Shown: positions 47,721 through 58,047, numbered from the stretch's first letter. The stretch: 62,504 nt of DNA from an uncultured Prevotellaceae bacterium (GCA_902762325.1 CACWNV010000021.1:1-62504), one strand, 5' to 3'. A program made the numbers and translations. Notes: a model not told the origin generated them from the letters alone.

Positions 47721-48911
47721 ATGAATAAAAAGAAGAGAATTCTTTATGCGGTACTGGCGGTTTTTCTTTTGGCAGGACTTGCATTCTGGTATTTTTCAAA
47801 AGGCAAGAAACAGGAGAAGGTTTCTTTTGAGACGACGAAGGTCGAGACTACCCATATCCGGAATAGCATAACGGCTACAGGAACGATAGAGCCAGTCACA
47901 TCGGTGACGGTCGGTACGCAGGTGTCGGGTATAGTCAGTAAGCTGTATGTGGATTACAATAGTGTCGTAAAGAAAGGACAGGTAATCGCTGAGCTTGACA
48001 AGACCAACCTTATCAGTGAACTGAATACGGCAAAGGCCAACCTGAATAGTGTGCAAAGCAACTTGAACTATCAGCAGGCTAATTTCAACCGTTATCAGAC
48101 CCTTTTCAACAAAGGACTCGTCAGTGCCGACGAGTTTGAGAATGCCCGTCTTACCTTTCAGCAGGCATCCCAACAAGTGGCACAGGCACGCGAGAACGTA
48201 AAGAGAGCACAAACGAACCTCGGCTATGCAACGATCACATCACCTATTGACGGTGTCGTGTTGTCAAAGTCAGTAGAAGAAGGTCAGACGGTAGCTGCCA
48301 GCTTCAGCACCCCTGAGCTCTTTACCATTGCCAAGGACTTAACCGATATGCGAGTGGTGGCTGACATCGACGAGGCTGACATTGGCGGCGTGATAGAAGG
48401 TCAGCGCGTCACGTTTACCGTAGATGCCTTTCCCGATGATGTGTTCAACGGAATGGTCACTCAGGTTCGTCAGGAGGCAAAGACGGAAAGCAATGTCGTG
48501 ACCTACGAAGTGATTATTTCGGCTCGTAACGACCGCTTGAAGTTGAAGCCCGGACTGACCGCCAACGTCACCATATTTACGTTAGAGAAAAACAATGTCC
48601 TTGCCGTCCAGTCCAAAGCCCTCCGGTTTATGCCAAGTCCGGCTATTCTGACTGAAGGCCAACGGATTGAGGATTGCAAAGGTGATTCAAAGGTATGGAC
48701 GCTGGAAGGAAACGTCTTCAAGGCACATCAGGTGCAGACTGGTATAACTAATGGTGTGCTGACAGAGATTGTCAGTGGTGTACCCAATGGACTGGTTGTG
48801 TTGACTGATTTCAGCATGAACAAAGAACAAGAGGGACCTGAAGCAGGCGAACAGGCAAGCAATCCGTTTATGCCCAGGCCGAGAGGGAACCGGAATAATC
48901 AGAAGAAGTAA
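47721..48911 (+). CDS. macA: MacA-like periplasmic adaptor (HlyD family)
   Basis: The 396-residue product from MNKKKRILYAVLAVFLL has an N-terminal membrane anchor. It then has a lipoyl-like half (TGTIEPVTSVTVGTQVSGIV), a coiled-coil hairpin (about 95-175: LISELNTAKANLNSVQSNLN), the second lipoyl half (ITSPIDGVVLSKSVEEGQTV) and beta-barrel and membrane-proximal domains. This is the membrane-fusion protein of a MacAB-TolC type pump. A TTG at 47697 also opens the frame and overlaps the stop of the outer-membrane gene, but the ATG at 47721 fits better. Its stop codon shares one base with the next ATG. Confidence 0.9.
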   Translation: MNKKKRILYAVLAVFLLAGLAFWYFSKGKKQEKVSFETTKVETTHIRNSITATGTIEPVTSVTVGTQVSGIVSKLYVDYNSVVKKGQVIAELDKTNLISELNTAKANLNSVQSNLNYQQANFNRYQTLFNKGLVSADEFENARLTFQQASQQVAQARENVKRAQTNLGYATITSPIDGVVLSKSVEEGQTVAASFSTPELFTIAKDLTDMRVVADIDEADIGGVIEGQRVTFTVDAFPDDVFNGMVTQVRQEAKTESNVVTYEVIISARNDRLKLKPGLTANVTIFTLEKNNVLAVQSKALRFMPSPAILTEGQRIEDCKGDSKVWTLEGNVFKAHQVQTGITNGVLTEIVSGVPNGLVVLTDFSMNKEQEGPEAGEQASNPFMPRPRGNRNNQKK

Positions 48912-49660
48912 TGGATAGAGAGGTTGTCATCGAATTACAAAACGTGAAACGCTATTTTCAGGTTGGAAGTGAAACGGTGAAGGCGTTACGTGGCGTGTCG
49001 TTCAAGATATACAAAGGGGAATTTGTGACCATTCAGGGAACGTCAGGGTCAGGCAAATCCACCTTGCTTAACCAGCTGGGATGCCTGGACACTCCGACGA
49101 GCGGTGAGTATTTTTTGGATGGAATACCAGTCCGTTCTATGTCAAAGATGCAGCGTGCCCGCTTGCGTAACCGTAAGATAGGGTTTGTATTCCAGAACTA
49201 CAATCTGCTTCCAAAGACAACGGCATTGGAAAATGTCGAGCTTCCTCTTTTGTATAATAATGAGTACACGGCAAAGCAGAGGCGTGAGGCAGCTATCAAG
49301 GCTTTGCAGGACGTAGGTCTTGGCGACCGAATGATGCATAAGTCCAATCAGATGTCCGGAGGACAGATGCAGCGTGTGGCAATAGCCAGAGCCTTGGTCA
49401 ATAATCCCGCCGTCCTGTTGGCGGATGAGGCCACGGGAAACCTTGACACACGCACTTCATTTGAGATGCTGGTGTTATTCCAGAAACTTTACCATCAGGG
49501 ACATACCATTATCTTTGTCACTCACAATCCTGAGATTGCTGAGTATTCGAGTAGAAATATAAACCTGAGAGACGGTAAAATCAGGGAAGACACTATTAAT
49601 ATGAATATCAAGTCGGCGGCAGAAGCACTGGCTGCATTGCCACAAGTCCAAGATGATTAG
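48911..49660 (+). CDS. ABC transporter ATP-binding protein (MacB/LolD type)
   Basis: The 249-residue ATPase has Walker A (GTSGSGKST near 40), signature MSGGQMQRVAIARAL, Walker B LLADEATGNLD and switch His (VTHNPEIAEY). It resembles the nucleotide-binding domain of MacB, here encoded separately from the permease. It follows the adaptor gene with a 1-nt overlap and precedes the permease by 3 nt. Together they form an efflux or envelope export pump; substrate unknown (macrolide or peptide export is usual for MacB, but not shown here). Confidence 0.92.
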   Translation: MDREVVIELQNVKRYFQVGSETVKALRGVSFKIYKGEFVTIQGTSGSGKSTLLNQLGCLDTPTSGEYFLDGIPVRSMSKMQRARLRNRKIGFVFQNYNLLPKTTALENVELPLLYNNEYTAKQRREAAIKALQDVGLGDRMMHKSNQMSGGQMQRVAIARALVNNPAVLLADEATGNLDTRTSFEMLVLFQKLYHQGHTIIFVTHNPEIAEYSSRNINLRDGKIREDTINMNIKSAAEALAALPQVQDD

Positions 49661-49663
49661 AGT

Positions 49664-50884
49664 ATGAATATATTAAACCTGTTAAAGATAAGTTTAAGGG
49701 CAGTAGCCAACAACAAGATGCGCTCTTTCTTGAGTATGCTCGGTATTATTATCGGTGTTGCTGCTGTGATTATCATGATGGCCATTGGACAGGGTTCAAA
49801 AGAGAGCATCCGTAAGGAACTGTCAACGATGGGTACCAATCTTCTGACAATCCGCCCGGGAGCAGATATGCGTGGCGGTGTGAGGCAGGATCCGTCGAGT
49901 ATGCAGACCTTGAAGATGGCTGACTACCAGCGTATCCTTTCTGAAAAGAAATATGTTACAAAGGTCTCGCCTGAAGTGACGGCAAGCGGACAGGTCATCT
50001 TCGGAAACAACAATACCACCACGACGGTTTATGGTGAGAGTCCCGACTATTTAGACATCAAACAATGGGATGTGGAAGAAGGGGAGTGCTTCACAGAAGA
50101 AGACATCAAGAAGTCGGCAAAAGTCGTTGTCGTAGGAAAGACAATCGTTGACGAGCTTTTCGGAAAAGGTGTTGACCCGATTGGAAAGACCATTCGGTTC
50201 AAGTCAATTCCTATGCGTATCATCGGAGTGCTGAAGTCGAAAGGATACAATAGCTGGGGAATGGACCAGGACAATGTCATGATTGCTCCCTATACCACGG
50301 TCATGAAGCGTATTGCCGCGCAGACCTTCTTTTCGAGTATTGTCTGTTCAGCCGTTACGGAAGAGTTGTCTGATGCCGCCATCGAGGAATTGACGCAGAT
50401 GCTCCGTGATAACCATAAGCTGAAAGAAGATGCTGATGACGATTTCACCATCCGTTCTCAGGCAGAAATGATGGAGACGATGTCAACGACAATGGATACC
50501 GTGACAATCATCCTTGTCGTAGCTGCCGCCTTTTCACTCCTTGTAGCAGGAATCGGCATCATGAACATCATGCTGGTAAGTGTGACCGAACGCACCAAGG
50601 AAATCGGTCTGAGAATGGCGGTGGGTGCGACGGGGCCGGTCATCTCATTACAGTTCCTGATTGAGTCGGTGCTGATCTCCCTGACAGGAGGATTGCTGGG
50701 TATTCTCGTAGGATGTGGAGCGAGTGAGTTTATCGTCCCCATGTTCAATATGCCTTCGAGCGTACCCGTCTGGTCGATTTATGTTTCCTTCTTTGTCTGT
50801 GTGTTTATCGGAGTGATCTTCGGTTACATTCCAGCCACCAAAGCTGCTAATATGGATCCGATAGAGGCGATTCGCCACGAATGA
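49664..50884 (+). CDS. macB: ABC transporter permease (MacB-like, FtsX fold)
   Basis: The 406-residue product has an N-terminal helix (MRSFLSMLGIIIGVAAVIIMMAIG), a large periplasmic MacB core domain (about 50-270) and three C-terminal helices with the FtsX-type signature TERTKEIGLRMAVGAT. This is the membrane part of a MacB-type mechanotransmission pump, with its ATPase as a separate gene directly upstream. It converges with the phosphatase gene downstream, with only 7 nt between stops. Confidence 0.92.
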   Translation: MNILNLLKISLRAVANNKMRSFLSMLGIIIGVAAVIIMMAIGQGSKESIRKELSTMGTNLLTIRPGADMRGGVRQDPSSMQTLKMADYQRILSEKKYVTKVSPEVTASGQVIFGNNNTTTTVYGESPDYLDIKQWDVEEGECFTEEDIKKSAKVVVVGKTIVDELFGKGVDPIGKTIRFKSIPMRIIGVLKSKGYNSWGMDQDNVMIAPYTTVMKRIAAQTFFSSIVCSAVTEELSDAAIEELTQMLRDNHKLKEDADDDFTIRSQAEMMETMSTTMDTVTIILVVAAAFSLLVAGIGIMNIMLVSVTERTKEIGLRMAVGATGPVISLQFLIESVLISLTGGLLGILVGCGASEFIVPMFNMPSSVPVWSIYVSFFVCVFIGVIFGYIPATKAANMDPIEAIRHE

Positions 50885-50891
50885 TAGTTTT

Positions 50892-51539
50892 TTAGTGAAT
50901 GAGTAATAGCTGATGTGGATGTTCCACTAAGGTAGTTGCACCATGTTCCAACAGGAATTCCTTAGTCCTGAATCCCCAAAGAACACTAATGCAGGGGATG
51001 TTGCAATTACGTGCGGTGGTAATATCCACATCGCTGTCTCCGATATAGACCGTCTCGTCTGGTGAGACACCCAATTGGCGCATAGCCTCGACGACGGTAT
51101 CAGGGGCAGGTTTCTTGCGGATTCCCTCTCTTTCGCCAATCGCTATCTTGATGTAATCATTGAAGAAATGCCGGCAGAGTTCTTGCGTGGCTTTATAGAA
51201 CTTGTTGCTCACAACCGCCAACTTCATCCCCCTTTCATCCAGTTCCCTGAGTGCTTCAATGATGCCGGGATAGGGATGGGTGTTATCGAGACTATGCAAC
51301 AGGTAGTATTGCCGGAATGTCGTGAAAGCATCCTCGAACGCCGGATTGGAAAGACCGTCGGGAACAGATCTTTCCATCAGTTTCTTTACACCGTTCCCCA
51401 CAAAGTTGCAAACTTCCTCAAGGGTCCGCTCAGGCATTCCATGTGTGCGCAGAGCGTAATTGCAACACAAATACAAGTCTTGCAGGGTGTCGAGTAAAGT
51501 TCCGTCTAAGTCGAAGATAAATGCTTTTATCTGCTTCAT
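50892..51539 (-). CDS. gph: HAD-family phosphatase, phosphoglycolate phosphatase-like
   Basis: The 215-residue enzyme has HAD motif I FDLDGTLLDT (residues 9-18), a helical cap domain, motif II VVSNK, and motifs III/IV with KPAPDTV and VYIGDSDVDI. This set fits phosphoglycolate phosphatases, which remove phosphate from 2-phosphoglycolate. Related HAD enzymes with other substrates cannot be excluded. Its ATG overlaps the stop of the upstream malQ gene (51536-51539). Confidence 0.85.
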   Translation of the reverse strand: MKQIKAFIFDLDGTLLDTLQDLYLCCNYALRTHGMPERTLEEVCNFVGNGVKKLMERSVPDGLSNPAFEDAFTTFRQYYLLHSLDNTHPYPGIIEALRELDERGMKLAVVSNKFYKATQELCRHFFNDYIKIAIGEREGIRKKPAPDTVVEAMRQLGVSPDETVYIGDSDVDITTARNCNIPCISVLWGFRTKEFLLEHGATTLVEHPHQLLLIH

Positions 51540-54160
51540 AACCGCTGACTTCTTTGAATCATGGTTTTGATTTTATTGTTGAACTGACTTGCCTTCTTCA
51601 ATTTTTCGATAGAAATGCCCATGCGGTACTTCCATTGGTTATAGGAATCGTAGGGCAGATTAATCCGTTCCTCGTACACGTCTTTTTCCCGAAGGTTGTT
51701 ATCCATCGCCAGCCAGTCTTGCAATGAAAGGATGCAAATCATGGAAGGACAATACAGATGTCTTCCGATGATCTCTTCGGCGATGTGGGCAGGCAGAACT
51801 TTCGGTGCACGTCCTTCTTTCTGAAGCATAGTGACGAAATAGCGTTGTGTCCTTCCGGGATTCTCTTCCCACCAAAGCCGGAGGGTAGGCATGTCGTGAG
51901 TGGATATTGAGCATACGCTTCTATAAGGATAAGAAGAAAGATGGCAGAATTCGTATCCACGGCTCTTTGGCATCGACTGAATCTCCAATGAAAGAATCCG
52001 CAGACTATCAAGGAGCGGTTCAACACAACTTGGGAGCATCCCTAAGTCTTCAGCACAGATTAGCATCCGGGTGTTTCCAAACAACTCTGTAAGCTTCTGA
52101 GAGGCGAGGTATGACCAGTATTGGTTATGCCGGTCGTAGAAATAATTGTTATAGAGTTGCAGAAAAGCTCCTTGTTCATCATTGCTTAGCGTTTCATAGA
52201 CTAATGTGTTGAATGCTTCGAAACGAGGATGATACATTTCAGGCTGGTCTTCATCTTCAATGAACAGGACATTGGCTATCAGGCGGTAAAGGCCATCCCT
52301 TATCCATTGGCTGTTTTCATCGGTCTGCCCATGGAAATGATTCCTGACCTTTATTTGCGTATTAAAGTTGTCTTTCAAGTCATACAAGCCGTAGCCCTTA
52401 TGTATCAGGAAGTTGTCGCGCACGTAATTAGCGTGAATCCCGAAGATCTTTTGAAGGGCTGAATCATTGATGAAAGGATGGGTGAACAGGTCTTTTCGGA
52501 AGACAATGCCAAACTGCCCGATTTCCTCTTCACTCATCGGAAGAGAAGGAGTGTAGTGGCCGAGTGAGGCGGAAATGGCATGTTCTGGTATCTCCCACGA
52601 ACGGAAGTAACCGATGATATGGTCTATCCGTAGCGCATCGAAATATTGAGACAGATGTTCCAGTCGGCGATGGAACCAGTCGATGATGCCTTTCTTATCC
52701 TTCCAGCTGCTCCAGTCATAAGAAGGAAATCCCCAGTTCTGGCCATTCGGATACTCATTGCTGGGAGGCGTCCCCATTTGTTTGGACAAGTGGAAGAACT
52801 CAGGATGGATTTTCGTCTCAACACTATTCCTGTATATCCCGATAGGCAGGTCGCCTTTAAGGATGATTCCTTTTGATTGTGCATATTCGGCAGCTTCTTT
52901 CAACTGGACATGCAGATGGTATTGTACGAAATAGATGATGTCTTCGTTCTCCGAGTGATCACGTTCCATGCAATAGGCGGTATAGGGAATCAGCCAGTCT
53001 TTGTTGGCTTCGAAGAACTCATGATATTCTTTAGACGATAATGTCCGTTTCCCCACTTCTTCAAAGATGTCGGCAATATAATTGCTTTTCACCCTGTCAA
53101 CGGCTTCATAATCGCTATAAGGTAGATTGTTCAGCTCATTCCTTTGACGATGATAGACCGTCATCTTGTTCGAGTTCTTCAGAATGCCTACCTGCTCAAT
53201 GTCTAAGTAATGCGGATGTAAGGCAAAGGCAGATATCATGTTGTATGGATTAGAGTCAGTCCAGGAATGATTCTCGCTGGTGTCGTTCACGGGAAGCAGT
53301 TGGATAACTCTCATCCCGACTTGGGAAGCCCAGTCGGTCATTATCTTGAGGTCTCCGAAATCACCGACGCCGTATGAATGTTCCGAGCGTAAAGAGAATA
53401 CCGGAATGGAGATACCTGCACAACGCCATATCTCCTCGCGTACCCGTAAAGGCTCTCCATAAAGCACCAGTACCTGTCCGTCTGAGAGAACATGATTGCC
53501 GGTAGAACGGTTGTCGCCTTCCTCCCATGTCTTCAGCACATTGGTCTTCTTGTCGATGACAACATACTTGTATTCAAACGGAAGTCCAATCATTTCGATG
53601 TTGACGGAAAGCATCCACTCGTGATTCCCGATGTAGTTCATCAGATGGTATCTTGACGGATTCCAGTTTCCTATGGCAGGATGGTCACCACATACCGCCA
53701 GTGCTTCCTCGTCTTGTAGCTGAGGGGCTGACACACGGAATATCAATGACTTACGGAAGAGAGGGAGTCTTGTTGCCTCTACCGTCTCACCCCGTTGAAG
53801 ACCTTTAGCCGTGGCATAGGCATTCGTGTATAGATGGTGTTGCAAAGGCTTGTCACGCCATAAGTCGGGGAACAAGTAATTCTTAGTGCTGTCGAAGGTG
53901 TAAATTCTGGGAATCATATCCCATTCTTTCCGTAACACCTTCCCGTCAGCGTCTTCCACCTGATAATAGTATTGGAAAGATGAAATCGGATGCTGGCGGG
54001 ATTCCATGACTGCGGTTTCAAGTTCCCATAACGCCCCGTCTTGCGTCTGCATGATCAGATTGTAGCGCTTCTGGTATGAGTCGTTACTGATGTATGTGAT
54101 GACAACATGGAGTGACTGACCCCACGTCGTGTTGTAATGGATGCTAAATTTCAGTTTCAT
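51536..54160 (-). CDS. malQ: 4-alpha-glucanotransferase, DPE2-like, with two starch-binding domains
   Basis: The 874-residue enzyme starts with two CBM20-like domains (about 1-110 and 125-230; the second has AVCGDHPAIGNWNPSR). The GH77 domain follows, with nucleophile Asp in LRIDHIIG (about 512), acid/base Glu in CAEDLGMLP (about 703) and the third Asp in STHDMPTLRLWW (about 755). The large insertion between the first two sites is typical of DPE2-type enzymes, which act on maltose and glycogen-like acceptors. It is cytoplasmic (no signal peptide) and overlaps the phosphatase gene downstream. Confidence 0.92.
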   Translation of the reverse strand: MKLKFSIHYNTTWGQSLHVVITYISNDSYQKRYNLIMQTQDGALWELETAVMESRQHPISSFQYYYQVEDADGKVLRKEWDMIPRIYTFDSTKNYLFPDLWRDKPLQHHLYTNAYATAKGLQRGETVEATRLPLFRKSLIFRVSAPQLQDEEALAVCGDHPAIGNWNPSRYHLMNYIGNHEWMLSVNIEMIGLPFEYKYVVIDKKTNVLKTWEEGDNRSTGNHVLSDGQVLVLYGEPLRVREEIWRCAGISIPVFSLRSEHSYGVGDFGDLKIMTDWASQVGMRVIQLLPVNDTSENHSWTDSNPYNMISAFALHPHYLDIEQVGILKNSNKMTVYHRQRNELNNLPYSDYEAVDRVKSNYIADIFEEVGKRTLSSKEYHEFFEANKDWLIPYTAYCMERDHSENEDIIYFVQYHLHVQLKEAAEYAQSKGIILKGDLPIGIYRNSVETKIHPEFFHLSKQMGTPPSNEYPNGQNWGFPSYDWSSWKDKKGIIDWFHRRLEHLSQYFDALRIDHIIGYFRSWEIPEHAISASLGHYTPSLPMSEEEIGQFGIVFRKDLFTHPFINDSALQKIFGIHANYVRDNFLIHKGYGLYDLKDNFNTQIKVRNHFHGQTDENSQWIRDGLYRLIANVLFIEDEDQPEMYHPRFEAFNTLVYETLSNDEQGAFLQLYNNYFYDRHNQYWSYLASQKLTELFGNTRMLICAEDLGMLPSCVEPLLDSLRILSLEIQSMPKSRGYEFCHLSSYPYRSVCSISTHDMPTLRLWWEENPGRTQRYFVTMLQKEGRAPKVLPAHIAEEIIGRHLYCPSMICILSLQDWLAMDNNLREKDVYEERINLPYDSYNQWKYRMGISIEKLKKASQFNNKIKTMIQRSQRL

Positions 54161-54251
54161 ACCGCAAACTTACATATAAATCTCAAGATTCAGCATCCAA
54201 AACGAATAAAATAATGTTAAAGGAAGGGAGGAATTACCAGAATGAAAACAT

Positions 54252-54287
54252 AAAAAAGCCCCCAAAAGTGTGATTTGCTTTTGGGGG
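54252..54287 (-). terminator. Terminator of gdhA
   Basis: CCCCCAAAAG (54259-54268) pairs with CTTTTGGGGG (54278-54287); on the minus strand a T6 run follows. It is the only recognisable element of the 167-bp gap between malQ and gdhA. Confidence 0.9.
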
Positions 54288-54327
54288 ATTGTTGTCAGAT
54301 TGTTATGTTGATAAAGCTTAATACCTA

Positions 54328-55662
54328 TCAAATGATACCTTGAGCCATCATAGCCTTAGCCACTTTCAAGAAGCCGGCAACATTAGCACCTTTCACGTAG
54401 TTGATGTAACCATCTTCTTCTTTACCGTATTTCACGCAGTTCTCGTGAATGTCGTTCATGATGTCGTGCAGCTTCTGGTCAACTTCCTCACGGCTCCAGT
54501 GCAGACGCTCAGAGTTCTGGCTCATCTCAAGACCTGATACTGCTACACCACCGGCATTGGCAGCCTTACCCGGAGAATACAGAATCTTTGCATCCTGGAA
54601 GACCTTGATAGCCTCAGGAGTAGAAGGCATGTTTGCGCCTTCAGATACGGCGATTACACCATTGGCAACGAGTGCCTTAGCAGCTTCTTCGTTGATTTCA
54701 TTCTGAGTAGCTGATGGGAGAGCGATGTCTGCTTTCTCGAACCAAGGCTTCTTACCTGCAACGTACTTCACGCCATATTTCTCGGCATACTCGCTGATAC
54801 GGCCGCGCTCAATGTTCTTTAACTCCATGATGTAGTCGAGCTTCTCACGGTCGATGCCATCGGGATCGTAGATGTAACCGTCAGAGTCAGAGCATGTGAC
54901 AGGCTTAGCACCCAGCTGGATCAGCTTCTCGAGTGTATATTGTGCAACATTACCAGCACCAGATACCAGAACGGTCTTGCCCTTGATGTCGATACCCTTT
55001 GTTGCGAGCATGTTCTGGAGGAAATATACGTTTCCGTAACCAGTTGCCTCAGGACGAATGAGAGAACCGCCAAACTCAAGGCCTTTTCCTGTCAGGACAC
55101 CCTGGAACTGATGAGTGAGCTTCTTATACATACCGAACATGTAAGCCACCTCACGGCCACCAACACCAATATCACCTGCTGGAACGTCCTCATCGGGACC
55201 GATGTGACGATACAGCTCGCTCATGAAGGCCTGGCAGAAACGCATAACCTCTGCATTAGACTTACCACGGGGTGAGAAGTCTGATCCACCCTTAGCACCA
55301 CCCATAGGAAGTGTAGTAAGAGAGTTCTTGAAAGTCTGCTCGAAGGCAAGGAACTTCAGAATGGAAAGGTTTACTGATGCGTGGAAACGGATACCTCCTT
55401 TGTACGGGCCGATAACATTGTTGTGCTGGATACGGTATCCCATGTTCGTCTGGACGTTACCCTTGTCGTCTGTCCAAGTAACGCGGAATTGAACGAGACG
55501 GTCTGGAATGCAGAGACGTTCTATAAGATTAGCCTTCTCGAACTCGGGATGTTTGTTGTATTCCTCTTCGATTGTACCTAATACCTGACTTACTGCCTGA
55601 ATGTATTCGGGCTCATTTGGAAATCTTTGTTTTAGATTTTCTACAACTTTAGCTGCATTCAT
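54328..55662 (-). CDS. gdhA: NADP-specific glutamate dehydrogenase
   Basis: The 444-residue hexameric enzyme converts 2-oxoglutarate and ammonia into glutamate. Visible: the substrate region GGIRFHASVNLS and PMGGAKGGSDFSPRGKS with the catalytic Lys, DVPAGDIGVGGREVAYMFG, and the Rossmann motif VSGAGNVAQYTLEK. The length (about 445) is normal for the NADP-type family. It has a strong promoter and terminator and stands alone on the minus strand. Confidence 0.96.
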   Translation of the reverse strand: MNAAKVVENLKQRFPNEPEYIQAVSQVLGTIEEEYNKHPEFEKANLIERLCIPDRLVQFRVTWTDDKGNVQTNMGYRIQHNNVIGPYKGGIRFHASVNLSILKFLAFEQTFKNSLTTLPMGGAKGGSDFSPRGKSNAEVMRFCQAFMSELYRHIGPDEDVPAGDIGVGGREVAYMFGMYKKLTHQFQGVLTGKGLEFGGSLIRPEATGYGNVYFLQNMLATKGIDIKGKTVLVSGAGNVAQYTLEKLIQLGAKPVTCSDSDGYIYDPDGIDREKLDYIMELKNIERGRISEYAEKYGVKYVAGKKPWFEKADIALPSATQNEINEEAAKALVANGVIAVSEGANMPSTPEAIKVFQDAKILYSPGKAANAGGVAVSGLEMSQNSERLHWSREEVDQKLHDIMNDIHENCVKYGKEEDGYINYVKGANVAGFLKVAKAMMAQGII

Positions 55663-55719
55663 AATCTTTTTACTCTAATTTATAATTGGTTGTTTATTGA
55701 TATTTCTGTAAATCGTGTG

Positions 55720-55750
55720 CAAAGATAAAGCATTTTTCTTAAAAACCAAA
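55720..55750 (-). promoter_or_regulatory. Promoter of gdhA
   Basis: The minus strand shows TTTG (55747-55750), exactly 19 nt, and TATCTTTG (55720-55727). The start codon is 58 nt further on. The region up to cstA (55663-55914) contains this and the divergent cstA promoter, nothing else. Confidence 0.75.
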
Positions 55751-55850
55751 CAAAAAGACATATTTTTTGATAAAAAAGTAGAAAAAAGTAAGTTTCACCT
55801 TTCTCTTTTGTCTTATTGTGTATCATTTTCAATGAAAGACTCACTTTTTT

Positions 55851-55881
55851 TTTGTGATAAACAATAAAATGTGTATCTTTG
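55851..55881 (+). promoter_or_regulatory. Promoter of cstA
   Basis: TTTG (55851-55854), exactly 19 nt, TATCTTTG (55874-55881), 33 nt before the ATG. This is a perfect match to the Bacteroidetes consensus. Confidence 0.75.
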
Positions 55882-55914
55882 CCCCACCTTAATTAATAAT
55901 TAAATTAGAAGAAA

Positions 55915-57432
55915 ATGATATCGTTTTCAGTTTCGTTATTAGCATTAGTGCTGGGTTATTTCATTTACGGAAAGTTTATCACCCGAATATTCGGCCCTGA
56001 TGACAGGCTTACTCCTGCGGTTGCCAATACGGATGGAGTGGATTATGTTGTTCTTCCTACGTGGAAAGTGTTCATGATTCAATTCCTGAATATTGCGGGA
56101 ACGGGACCTATCTTCGGTGCAATCATGGGCGCATGGTACGGTCCTGTGGCTTATCTGTGGATTGTCCTGGGTTGTATCTTTGCCGGCGCTACTCATGATT
56201 ATTGTAGCGGAATGCTTAGCGTCAGGCATAATGGTTGTGGACTTCCTGAGCTCATCGGGCATTATTTGGGCAAGAGTGCACGAAAGGTGATGCTGGTGTT
56301 CTCCGTCCTGTTGTTAGTGATGGTGGGTGTAGTGTTTGTCTATAGTCCTGCTATTATCCTACAAGGAATATGGGGGTCGAAGCTGATGTGGATCATTCTC
56401 ATTTTCGTGTATTATATTATCGCCACCATGCTTCCGATTGATAAGATCATCGGAAAAGTGTACCCGTTGTTTGCTTTCTCGCTTCTCTTCATGGCGGTAG
56501 CACTTCTTATCGGACTCTATATCAAGATGCCGGTTCTACCTGAGTTGTGGAGTGATTTGTCGGCATTTAATCTGAATGAGAATCCCGCCTGGCTGGGTAC
56601 CGATTCGTTTGTTTCGAAAAATCCCATCTTCCCTTGTCTGTTTATCACCATTGCTTGTGGAGCCATTAGTGGTTTCCATGCTACCCAGAGTCCTTTGATG
56701 GCACGTTGTCTGGAGCATGAGAAGTATGGTCGCCCGATATTCTACGGTGCCATGATAACCGAAGGAATTGTTGCCTTGATTTGGGCGACGGTTTCGATAT
56801 ACTTCTTCTATTATGGTGGCTGGCGTGAGGTGTTAGATGCAAATGCCGTAGAAGAGTTTATCCTCCAGTCTGAAGGTGGTAAGACACTCATTCAATACTT
56901 TGATGCCCCGTCAGTCGTGAAGATAATCTGTAGTGGCTGGTTAGGCATCTTTGGTGGTGTTCTTGCCTTGTTAGGTGTAGTGGCAGCCCCGATTACCAGT
57001 GGTGACACCGCTTTCCGTAGTGCGAGGCTGATTGTTGCTGAGGCATTAGGAATAGAGCAGCGTACCATCAGCAAGCGTCTTCTCGTGTGCATCCCGATGT
57101 TCTTGGGTTCCATCGGCCTGCTTATCTGGCAGATGGAGAATCCGAACGGCTTCAATGTAATCTGGCAATATTTCGGATGGGCAAACCAGACGTTGAGTGT
57201 ATTCACCTTATGGACGATAACGGTCTATCTTGTCCAGCAGAAGAAGGCTTTCTATGTCACGCTGATTCCCGCATTGTTCATGACGGTTGTCAGTGCCACC
57301 TTCCTGATGATTTCCAAGCAGGCATTCGGCTTGAATAGTACCATTTCATACATTGGAAGCATTGTCGTTCTTATCGGCGCATTGGTATGGTTCTTCAGCT
57401 GGTATCGGAAGTGGACGGCAAATAACAGATAA
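55915..57432 (+). CDS. cstA: Carbon starvation CstA-family transporter
   Basis: The 505-residue product has more than ten transmembrane segments and the CstA core sequences AGTGPIFGAIMGAWYGPVA, GATHDYCSGMLSVRHNG, SGFHATQSPLMARC and APITSGDTAFRSAR. The family takes up peptides or pyruvate; this shorter form (E. coli CstA has about 700 residues) is common outside enterobacteria. It is the first gene of a run with recR, 3 nt before it. Confidence 0.9.
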   Translation: MISFSVSLLALVLGYFIYGKFITRIFGPDDRLTPAVANTDGVDYVVLPTWKVFMIQFLNIAGTGPIFGAIMGAWYGPVAYLWIVLGCIFAGATHDYCSGMLSVRHNGCGLPELIGHYLGKSARKVMLVFSVLLLVMVGVVFVYSPAIILQGIWGSKLMWIILIFVYYIIATMLPIDKIIGKVYPLFAFSLLFMAVALLIGLYIKMPVLPELWSDLSAFNLNENPAWLGTDSFVSKNPIFPCLFITIACGAISGFHATQSPLMARCLEHEKYGRPIFYGAMITEGIVALIWATVSIYFFYYGGWREVLDANAVEEFILQSEGGKTLIQYFDAPSVVKIICSGWLGIFGGVLALLGVVAAPITSGDTAFRSARLIVAEALGIEQRTISKRLLVCIPMFLGSIGLLIWQMENPNGFNVIWQYFGWANQTLSVFTLWTITVYLVQQKKAFYVTLIPALFMTVVSATFLMISKQAFGLNSTISYIGSIVVLIGALVWFFSWYRKWTANNR

Positions 57433-57435
57433 GCA

Positions 57436-58047
57436 ATGGAACAGGTCTATCCTTCTGCATTGCTTGAAAAGGCCGTATCGGAATTCTCAAAGCTGCCAGG
57501 CATTGGCAGAAAGACGGCTTTGCGCCTGGTGTTGCATTTGTTGCGCCAGCCTGCGGATGAGGTGGATGCTTTTGCCAATGCCATGACAACCGTCAGGCAT
57601 GAGGTCAAGTCGTGTAAGGTGTGCCACAATATCAGTGATACGGATGTTTGTCCGATATGTCAGGACACTCGGCGTGATGCTTCGACCATCTGTGTCGTAG
57701 AGAACATTCAGGATGTGCTGGCGGTAGAGAACACCCAGCAGTTCAATGGCTTGTATCATGTCTTAGGCGGCGTAATCTCACCGATGGACGGAGTAGGCCC
57801 TGGCGACATTGAAATTGATTCCCTGGTCGGGAGAGTAGAGCAGGGGAGTGTCGGTGAAGTAATCCTTGCATTGAGTTCCACGATGGAAGGTGATACGACC
57901 AATTTCTATATTTCACGCCGGCTTGCTCATACGGGAGTCAGACTGAGTGTGATTGCAAGAGGCATCTCGGTAGGAGATGAACTTGTCTACACGGATGAAG
58001 TGACATTAGGGCGGTCGATAGTCAATCGGACGCCTTTTGGAAAATAA
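57436..58047 (+). CDS. recR: Recombination mediator RecR
   Basis: The 203-residue protein acts with RecO and RecF in loading RecA at gaps. It has the helix-hairpin-helix at the N-terminus ([17 protein letters not shown]), the Cys4 zinc finger ([16 protein letters not shown]) and the Toprim domain ([20 protein letters not shown] ... [17 protein letters not shown]). Length is normal. It follows cstA by 3 nt and precedes a small membrane protein gene by 14 nt. Confidence 0.96.
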   Translation: MEQVYPSALLEKAVSEFSKLPGIGRKTALRLVLHLLRQPADEVDAFANAMTTVRHEVKSCKVCHNISDTDVCPICQDTRRDASTICVVENIQDVLAVENTQQFNGLYHVLGGVISPMDGVGPGDIEIDSLVGRVEQGSVGEVILALSSTMEGDTTNFYISRRLAHTGVRLSVIARGISVGDELVYTDEVTLGRSIVNRTPFGK